Of a stretch of DNA of 64,000 nucleotides, positions 57,001 through 64,000 are shown piece after piece; position 1 is the stretch's first letter, and each line of letters opens with the position of its first letter. The stretch is from Chamaecrista fasciculata (Eukaryota; Streptophyta; Magnoliopsida; Fabales; Fabaceae). The stretch spans positions 56,648-120,647 of the forward strand of contig QANZ01002469.1 in NCBI GenBank assembly GCA_003254925.1, given 5' to 3'. Below the pieces are notes generated by a model that saw nothing but the letters and a program-made list of their open reading frames with translations, searched no databases and was not told the DNA's origin. The position numbers were made by a program, and so were the translations under genes.

Positions 57001-60000
57001 AAGGAGAGGAAAAGATAAGGAGGAAAAGGACCTAATAGAATTGTTATTAAACGCAATTAACATGTGTAAAAAACTAACCCCTCAGATTCTATTTACAGGG
57101 ATACTTGTAGTTGTACCCTTAAGGCCTCAACTTTAAGTGCAGTACAAGTAACTATAATCTATTAGAATAGTAAGTGTGTGACAGGTTGGATTAAATTAAA
57201 AGTGTTAGTGGTCAGTGAGACTGGACTTGTACTACACGTGCTAACCCTTCTACTTGACTGTATTGACACTTATAAATAGACAAATGAGGTGCTTGGCTAG
57301 GCATGAAGTTAGTAAACCCCCTTTTGTTTTATCCTTTCTTTCTTTATAACCTATACAGGCTGCAACACTTCCCTAAATCCCCAATACGTTTTAATCAGGC
57401 AACTCTTTGCTTAAGCTACTAGACTTCATAACTCTAAATATCTCTTAACAATCCTCAAACATTTCAGCTTGCTACCATTGATACCAAGTTGAATAGAAAA
57501 ACAAATAAATCAAGAAACTGACTATTCATTCGTGAACTTTTCAGCAATTAGTATTTACCTCCACAGCATCCTTGGCAAATAAATAGCTCCAAAAATTCGT
57601 TGGTCTACTTACCCAATCAACATGCTCACATTGTCTAACACTCTGCTATAGCTTGAAAGCAAGACTACAAAATCCTGGCCTCTAATGGCAAAGGAGGTAT
57701 GGTTTACATACACAACAGTCTCCTAGAAAACTTTTAAAGCACACTATTCTGGGCGGAAAACATATCCTAGATTAGATAACTAACATAGACATAGATACCT
57801 GATTTCCCCTCTTTCCAAAATTGTCTGCAACGAAAAAGGAATGGGGAATAAGGAAGGGGGTTGACAACTGATAGACGGAAAGAAATTTAATATCTTTTGC
57901 TATGATTAATAAAAATTTACAACGAAATCAACAGATTTACCCATGCAAGTGAAGCCTCCAAAATTGTTCCAAGAGTCCAAAATGCTGAAAACACTACCAT
58001 CCAGGTCCCTCTGCTGGGCGCTGGAACAAACTCTAGAAACCAAGATGACAACACAGGGCCGCCTCCCAGACCAATACCAACCAGACAACGAAAGATAACC
58101 AAAAAAACATAGTTAGGAGCACAAGCACTCAGGAAACCAGCCATGGCCGTAACCACAGCTGTGATAAGGAATCCCTTCCTGAAAGAATTGAAGTAAATTT
58201 AAGACTTTGCAAGCATATAATGTTAAAAGAACACAATCTCATTTGGTGCTCTTTAACAAAGGATTTAAACAAACATTTTTCTTAATCACTGAACAAATAA
58301 AAGCAACCCCAAAAAGAGATAGAGAATTGGCACAAAATGGAGACAGTGATGGGTAAAATCAGAAAAAGACTACCAAGTTCTGTAACCAAAGGCATATATT
58401 TATAACGAGATAATAACTGAATAATCAGCAACTACTCTTCATAATGCAACAGACACATTAAAAACTTAATACAAACTATCATGATTCATGAGGAAATTTA
58501 ATTAAAAAAAAGTTGTTGTAATAGAGAAGTACAAATGAAAATATAAAAATGCCAGTGTTTTAGTGCAAATGAAGAGATAGTTGGCTCAGAAAAAATCTTA
58601 ACAATGTCATAAGAAAAGTGGTATACATTCTCGGCTTGGGTGTGCCCTCTTGAACTAGCAGGGTTTACTTCCACCGTGTAAAAGCCAACTGTATCAACTA
58701 AATAACCTACTGCATTAAACAAAATTCTTCAATAGTACGTAAGGAGGATATTTTCTGAAAAAACTTATAGCCATAAGGATGTGATGGTGGAGTGGAGTGC
58801 ATTAAACAAAATCACTTCTCTTCAAGAATTTGAGCTATTCTTTTCCTCTTTTCCTTTTTCTTTTTTTAACCTTCCTTAAATCTGCATCTAGCAAGCATAG
58901 ATTATATATCACTTAATTCTAAAACAGCAAAGTCAAAAAGGATCTGCAAGGGCATGTGAAGTGTTTAAAAAGTCATAAAATGAAAGGAATGACAAAAGTC
59001 ACGTAGTATATAAGCGTAGGCACTGACATGATAAAAGAGAAACAACCAAAATTATTCTATATATTAAGCATCTTCCAAAATTACTTTTAAATCAAATATA
59101 CTAAATTAAGATGTTTCTTTATACTATTAGAATAAGTCGTACATAATAGAAGCAATTAGGAAAGAACTTTGACTATCTCAAGAAAATGTTTTCTAGCTTC
59201 CATTCTACTTAGGTTTGGTCTTTCCCACCATTTTTAGATCATCCCGTACACAAGCTATATTTGGCTTGAGATTGAGCTTCGTTTGAGATGAATCCAAACT
59301 TGATGCCATTAATGAAAAGAAAAGTCAAAGTCATTGTTCTTATTGAATTGTTCGCTTCTCTTTAAGACTTTCAGTTTTTCTATTCCTCATTTTTTTACTT
59401 TCTTAAAACCAAAGTAGGAAACAATATATATATATATATATATATTGGCACATCCATAGATATGTTGCACAAGTGCTGACAGTGTGTCCTATTTGTGTCG
59501 GTGTCAGCCTCACAACACACCAAAGTATAGTGTGTCCATTATAACTACACAGACACACATATATACGTATACAAACCCACAGAAATAAATATAAGCATAA
59601 GAAGGCTAATGAGGAATGCAGATACACATTCTTAATTCTAATGATTCATCTCCAGCAGATTTTGAGTATCTAAATGATTTTTTTTTCCTGGTGGAATTGA
59701 AGTGCGGAACTTATATTCAGCATACTAAGGCACAATCCATGTAACATACTTAGCATCTCTTCCAATATATTATAAAGCAATCCCAAAGATATTGGAAGAA
59801 AATTTGAGCATACCCCATGACTTGTTTAATTCTTTCAACATTTAGCCAAAACAATACCTTAACATATGAATTAAGGCATACTCATTCCCCCATTTCTCAT
59901 CACATACTAGACATATTCTAAAGAGACAAATGCCATCTAACCATGACAAAGACCGCATAGAAAGGACAAAAAGTTTCATACCTCCTTCCATGCTTATCTG

Positions 60001-60250
60001 AAACAATACCCCATGAGTAAGCCCCAATAAGCATGCCAGCAAACACTGCACTGGTTATCAGGTTCTCTTCTTGAGGGGAAAGACTCCATGCAGATTGAAC
60101 TGCAGGGCCTACAAAAGAGAGTAGCATCATTTCCATTGCTTCTGAAATCCAACCAAGGCCCGCATAAGCAAGAACTAGTAATTGGAAGTTTCCAAAACCC
60201 AAAGCCACCAGAGCATCGTCAACTGTGATGTTTGGACCTTCATCCCCCAT
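54010..60250 (-). CDS. NIAP: NiaP-type MFS transporter (nicotinate / organic cation transporter 7)
   Basis: Five coding exons on the minus strand join in frame: 60250-59982, 58178-57941, 55942-55414, 55315-55113, 54228-54010, giving 485 residues (Arabidopsis NiaP is about 500). The N-terminus, [18 protein letters not shown] and [16 protein letters not shown], is typical of the family. MFS loop motifs SDKHGRR (84-90) and DKIGRK are present, with PESPRYL before the central loop and APSRGTWM. About twelve hydrophobic segments are expected. In Arabidopsis NiaP moves nicotinate, and related proteins are named organic cation/carnitine transporter 7; substrate and membrane here are inferred. The initiator lies exactly at an acceptor (TATAG/ATGGGG), so a 5' UTR intron precedes it. 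All introns are long. The gene looks intact. Confidence 0.92.
54640..54890 (+). pseudogene. Copia RNase H fragment in NiaP intron 4
   Basis: The frame at 54645-54833 reads [20 protein letters not shown] and [11 protein letters not shown], the end of a copia RNase H (usual LWCDNxxALxIAxNPxFHxRTKHIExDxHxxRE). After a frame change it continues with LGDILTK. It is antisense to the host gene and confined to the intron (54229-55112). No LTRs are seen. Confidence 0.82.
59425..59446. repeat. AT dinucleotide microsatellite in NiaP intron 1
   Basis: An uninterrupted TA run of about 22 bases in intron 1 (58179-59981), probably polymorphic. The roughly 1.8-kb intron otherwise shows no coding sequence. 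Confidence 0.85.
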
Positions 60251-61842
60251 CTATAAATAATATCAGAATGATTAAATTCGGTACAAAGATGGAACTAAAC
60301 AGATACTGTTAGCTTACAATAAAAGCCAGAGGGGATGCATTATTAAATTATTTACTTCTAACTATAGTAATATCAAGATTTAACACAGAACAACAAATTC
60401 AAGTAATTCATTTTTCTTTTTCTCGAGAATAGAAGAATACATTGAGAGAGTAAAAGAGAACAGAGCCAGAGGATCAAAATGGGGTCAATAGAAGCTTCAG
60501 GTATTTCTTAGATTAATAAAGGAAATATCTAACAATTCCATCTGTATACAGACATAGGCAGAATTAAAATTTCAGAAGCATTAAAATCAATGGAATAATG
60601 GCTTAAATCCAAGATAAAAAAAGGTGAAAACAGTAAGATAGGCTAATGGCTTTCGAGAGGCTAGCTATCTCCTTAGATTTTCCTCAAGAAGATTCTCTGC
60701 CTCCTCCTCAGGTCCAGGCTCCAAGTTGTTACTCTCACAGCAGTCTTTCTCTCACTTTCAGCTCACCCATTCATGGGTCTACGTAGAGTTAGTTATCCTT
60801 TGATTCCATTTCTGATAAAAGAAATCAATACTATGATTTTCAACATAAAATAAATAATATTTTAAAAAATTTATATTTCTAATAAGTTATATTTCTGAAA
60901 AAGAAATCAATACTATCTTGGAGGCTATTTTGATAATTTTTTTTTAGCTTCAACAAGGTTTGAGTATGTTTTCAAAATAGGTGAATGGGATAAGTAATTA
61001 AATAATCTATTTGGAAGGAGTAATTTGCCCTATATGATAAACATAACAATTTGTTCCTGATGGTCAATATAGCTAGAAAAACCATTATTCAAAAAATTTA
61101 ATACCCGGGCTGTAAATTCATTCATTCATAATCATCCATCATCAAGACTAGTCTCGAACCACCTCTTAATTTGCTTGTAATCAACATAGTCACACACCAC
61201 TTTGAGAACTCATATGGAGGCACCCAGCAGTTAGAGGTGTCAAAGACTTGACAATAATCTTTATTTTGTTTAACTAAGGTTTCCCCCACCTATCCTTGTA
61301 ACAATCTAGGCGAAGACTAATCTCATTCAGACGAGACTGAATAGTTAAAGTCTTTCCAACAATGTTGACTCCAGAACTCAAACCTAGGTGCAGCTTGCTT
61401 ACCATTGCACCAAACACTTGTCGATGACAATGATTTTTCAAGATAACTAAAAGAAGCAAGGTTTCATAGACTCGATAGGTTAAAAGGTTAACTTTTCCTA
61501 ATCCATCAATAAGAAAAAGAGGTAAACGAAGGGATTTCTAGCTTTATGAGAGCAACTGCCAAGTGCCTAAGCCAGATGCTATAAATACAACCTTTCCAAA
61601 TCTGGATGCTACAAGAAACGGAAAGAGAACTCTAAGAATTCACGAAGAAATCAAATAAAATCAGTTGCTTATTTCCAACTATCACCAAAAGAGAGCCACA
61701 ACAACAGAAATAATACTACAATAACAGAATTGCTATAAGTTTTAATCGCAGAAAGCAGTGAAACAGAAAAAAAAATAAGATAAAATCATTGCATCGTTTT
61801 CTTTCCAACATAGAAAGGAAATAGGAGTTAATGAAGATTTAC
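60251..61842 (-). other. 5' UTR intron of the NiaP gene
   Basis: The acceptor TATAG lies directly before the ATG at 60250. A good donor (CTGTTAG/GTAAAT) is at 61843/61842 on the minus strand. The interval is AT-rich and has no coding frame. It contains a decayed SINE at 61271-61424. The splice is predicted from sequence only. Confidence 0.6.
61271..61424 (-). mobile_element. Decayed tRNA-derived SINE (same family as 22938-23105)
   Basis: The minus strand reads AGTGTTTGGTGCAATGGTAAGCA (A-box region), then TTTGAGTTCTGGAGTCAACATTGTTGG and GATTAGTCTTCGCCTAGA, ending GATAGGTGGGGGAAACC. These parallel the intact copy in the YTH gene. The B box is mutated (TTTGAGTTCT). Possible target duplications (GACAATAATCTTT / GACAATGATTTTT) differ at two positions, so this is an older insertion. 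Confidence 0.8.
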
Positions 61843-61950
61843 CTAACAGAATAGATGAACGAGACTTTGGATCTTTCGTACTTGATCTTCTCGGAATAAC
61901 CAACAAAGTCAAAATGCTTTGAGGGGGAAAGATTATGAAGCAATAACACA

Positions 61951-61984
<34 letters not shown>

Positions 61985-62200
61985 CCAACGATTTGAGAAG
62001 ACCGAAGGAAGGTTCGTATTTTTTGGTTGTTTTGTCAACGATTCACTTGGATTGGAGAAAAGCAGCACAAGGCGTTTTTTGCACCTAGGAGAAAAAGAAG
62101 CCACCACACGGCTCAAAAGAGACAAACAAGGTCATTGGTCTGTTTGGGTAAGAAGATCTTATTATCTTATTATAATTTCATCGGATTATGAAAAATTATA
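61843..62200 (-). promoter_or_regulatory. Predicted 5' UTR exon and promoter of the NiaP gene
   Basis: Upstream of the predicted donor, the minus strand gives a leader of about 100 bases or more. A TA microsatellite (about 61952-61981) lies about 110 bases upstream of the donor and could serve as the TATA region or lie within the leader. The fold-back element begins at 62201, which leaves about 350 bases for the promoter and leader. Confidence 0.45.
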
Positions 62201-62464
62201 GGCTAAAGTGTCCTTTTGGTCTCATAACTTTGGTAAAGGTTTCAATTTAGTCCCACATCTTTTTTTGTTGCAATTTTGGTCCCATATCTTTTGCTTAAGT
62301 TGCAGATTTGGTCTGATGTTACACTTTTAGTCCCATATCTTTGGGTCATGTTGCATAATTACTCTCATATATTTTGGTCAGATTGCAGAATTAGTCCCAT
62401 ATATTTGGATCAGGTCAGGGGCGGAGTCAGGATTTTTGGTTAGGGGGGGCCGAAATAATTTTTT

Positions 62465-62690
62465 TGATCAAAATCTTATTTTAGTCCTTAATGCTTATCT
62501 AAAGTTATTTTTTGGTTCCTGATGTTCGGATTTGAGACGAGAGAAATATAACCATATTCAATAGTTAAGGGCCAATTATGAAAATTTTAGAAAATATTAA
62601 GAATCAAAACAAAACAAAAAATTATTAAGGACCAAAATAGAATTTTGGGTAAACATTAGGGACCAAAATGTAATTTTGGCAAATTCTTTT
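62465..62690. repeat. Short fold-back relative of the TTTGGTCC family inside the hAT element
   Basis: The arms (ATCTTATTTTAGTCCTTAAT and, inverted, TTACATTTTGGTCCCTAAT) flank a core with GAGACGAGAGAAATATAACC, as in copies 2 and 4. It probably inserted into the hAT ancestor. The target duplication is unclear. Confidence 0.6.
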
Positions 62691-62779
62691 TTCTATATAT
62701 TATCAATATTATAAGATATAAAACATATAAAAAATGTAAAGAAATAATGAGATTTGAGAGATAATAATAATTAAATTGA

Positions 62780-63240
62780 TCCTTAATCTCATGAATTACC
62801 TTTTTCTTAATTTGATCTTTCATAAATTTTCTTTCTAAATTTAATCCCTCACAAATTTTTTGTTATCAAAGTTAATCCTTCTATCCTATTTTTAAAGCAG
62901 TTAGTGATATGACAATGTTGATCATGTGTCAAGTTAAGTGCCACATACAATACTCTTTTTATTGCCATATAAGTATGTTTTCTCCGAATTCATGGATAAA
63001 CATAGATGTTGTGAAATAAAATAGAAGAAAATATACTTATGTGGCAACAAAAATGATTATTGTACGTAAAACTTGACACATCATCATTTAACAATATTAT
63101 ATCACTAATTCTGTTAAAAATTTAATGGAGGGACTAATTTTGATGATGGAAATATTTGTGAGGGATCAAATTGAAAAAAAATTATAGAGGACCAAAATGA
63201 GAAAAAATTAATATATGAGAGACCAAACTAGTATTTTAAC
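62780..63240. repeat. Second fold-back sequence inside the hAT element
   Basis: The left block (AATTTAATCCCTCACAAAT near 62837) recurs inverted as ATTTGTGAGGGATCAAATT near 63150. Further pairs flank a centre with CATGTGTCAAGTTAAGTGCC / AAACTTGACACATCATC. Outer limits are not defined. Confidence 0.55.
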
Positions 63241-63696
63241 CTATAGACATTAGACACACCAACATAGAGTTGGAAAGGAGCATGAGGAAGCAACATATTT
63301 TTTCTTTTTTTTCGCCCCCATCAGGTTCGAACTTCACCCCTTGGAAGAGGGAAGAAAAAATTCAGGAGGGGCCACCACTAGGTCATGAATTGATATTTGC
63401 AAAAGAATCATTATAAATATACATATTATGAAATATTTGGGGGGGCCATGGCCCCCACTGGCCCCCCTTGGCTTCGCCTCTAGATCAGGTGAGACTGACG
63501 GTGAAACTTTTTGCAAAAATATGGGAACAATTATGCAACCTGACCAAATGATATAAGACCAAAAGTGATACGGGATCAAATTTGCAACTTTTTGCAAAGA
63601 TATGGGACCAAAAGTGCAACAAAAAAAATTATGGAACCAAATTGAGACCAGAGTAAAAAGTTAAGGGACTAAAAGTGCACTTTGACCAAAATTATA

Positions 63697-64000
63697 TCTT
63701 AAGGTTGTTTAGTTAAGATTTTGTAAAAGTAGATTTTTAGGTGAGAAATTATTTAAGTAGGTATGTAATTAATAATTGTAGTTGGTAGATAAAAGAATAT
63801 AGAAATTGATAAATTATATAATGGCAGAAAGGGAAGAAAATGTTACTTTTTGACTTCTTGATTTTTGTGAATAATTTAGGTTATTTAGATTTGATTTTTA
63901 ATTGATGAGATTTTTTGTATTGGGTACAACAATAATTAGATTTTTTTAGAAGTTCTAACTAGTATGAACCCCGCGCGATGCGCAGGACAAAATTACTTCA
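63697..64000. other. Right-edge sequence, AT-rich, with a Helitron-like motif
   Basis: No gene. The stretch TCTAACTAGTATGAACCCCG, then CGCGATGCGCAGG, at 63953-63985 resembles plant Helitron 5' tips. The window ends before it can be tested. Confidence 0.3.

Larger units (their letters stand above)
62416..63482. mobile_element. Non-autonomous hAT element (Tip100-like) with 8-bp duplication
   Basis: The left tip is CAGGGGCGGAGTCAGG. The right tip, inverted, is TAGAGGCGAAGCCAAGG. Both resemble the CAGGGGCGGAG inverted repeat of the hAT element Tip100 (from memory). GATCAGGT flanks it exactly at 62408-62415 and 63483-63490, the 8-bp duplication expected for hAT. No transposase is encoded. The interior carries two further fold-back sequences (about 62465-62690 and 62780-63240), so insertions are nested three deep. 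GC-rich GGGGGGGCC blocks lie just inside both tips. Confidence 0.92.
62201..63687. mobile_element. Fold-back MULE-MITE with perfect 9-bp duplication, split by an hAT element
   Basis: The ends GGCTAAAGTGTCCTTTTGGT and, inverted, GGTCAAAGTGCACTTTTAGT head arms of about 200 bases made of 'TTTGGTCCCATATCTTT' units. AAAATTATA flanks it exactly at 62192-62200 and 63688-63696, a 9-bp Mutator-type target duplication. The hAT-type element at 62416-63482 inserted into its middle, so only about 420 bases belong to the outer element. Confidence 0.9.

Noticed and set aside
62201-63687. CRISPR-like array from the repeated TTGGTCCCATATCTTT units
   Set aside because: The units are irregular, inverted between two arms, and form a transposon with a target duplication in a plant genome.

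Overview
This is a window of plant nuclear DNA from a eudicot. The AT-rich intergenic sequence, GT/AG introns of plant size and dense plant transposons show this. The species cannot be fixed from the sequence. Three genes look intact. (1) On the plus strand at 6108-11118, an 815-residue RNA-binding protein with an acidic segment, three RRM domains and an RG/SYG-rich tail (hnRNP Q/LIF2-like class). (2) On the minus strand at 21689-28296, a 662-residue YTH-domain m6A reader (ECT family). (3) On the minus strand at 54010-60250, a 485-residue MFS carrier of the NiaP / organic cation transporter 7 type. The exon chains were built by hand, and every junction keeps the reading frame.

The YTH and NiaP genes share a strand. 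From memory, their best Arabidopsis counterparts, ECT5 (At3g13060) and NiaP (At3g13050), are neighbours, so this looks like an old microsyntenic pair pushed about 26 kb apart by transposons. A third host gene, a TSO1/CPP-type CXC gene at about 45.15-48.5 kb, is a pseudogene. A solo LTR sits inside one of its exons, and other exons carry stops.

Layout: 0-1.9 kb, an internally deleted Ty1/copia element with one LTR (minus). 1.9-5.6 kb, fold-back elements and a LINE ORF1 relic. 5.6-11.1 kb, the RRM gene. 12.4-12.8 kb, a tandem duplication. 15.1-16.3 kb, a long-TIR element carrying an ARM-repeat gene fragment. 17.4-19.6 kb, a 5'-truncated LINE with a 20-bp target duplication. 19.9-21.3 kb, two fold-back MITEs. 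21.7-28.3 kb, the YTH gene with two SINE insertions in introns. 28.7-33.2 kb, fold-back and long-TIR elements, one with an F-box fragment. 34.6-36.1 kb, a very young coding-free LTR element with GC-rich LTRs. 36.6-36.9 kb, a duplicated exon-like unit. 39.2-44.55 kb, a nearly complete Ty3/gypsy element broken by a stop, a mutated catalytic Asp and a frameshift. 45-48.5 kb, the CXC pseudogene. 48.5-51 kb, copia 3' remains. 51.2-51.6 kb, a Tourist-like MITE. 54-62.1 kb, the NiaP gene. 62.2-63.7 kb, an hAT element nested in a Mutator-type fold-back element.

Target-site duplications could be read for many insertions, which fixes element class and boundaries: 5 bp for the gypsy, the coding-free LTR element and the solo LTR; 9 bp for fold-back MULE-MITEs; 8 bp for the hAT; 3 bp TAA for the Tourist-like MITE; 14-20 bp for the LINE and two SINEs. 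The main novelty candidates are the fold-back/long-TIR elements (several with captured gene pieces), the coding-free GC-rich LTR element, the gypsy whose polyprotein ends inside its 3' LTR, and the interrupted CXC gene.
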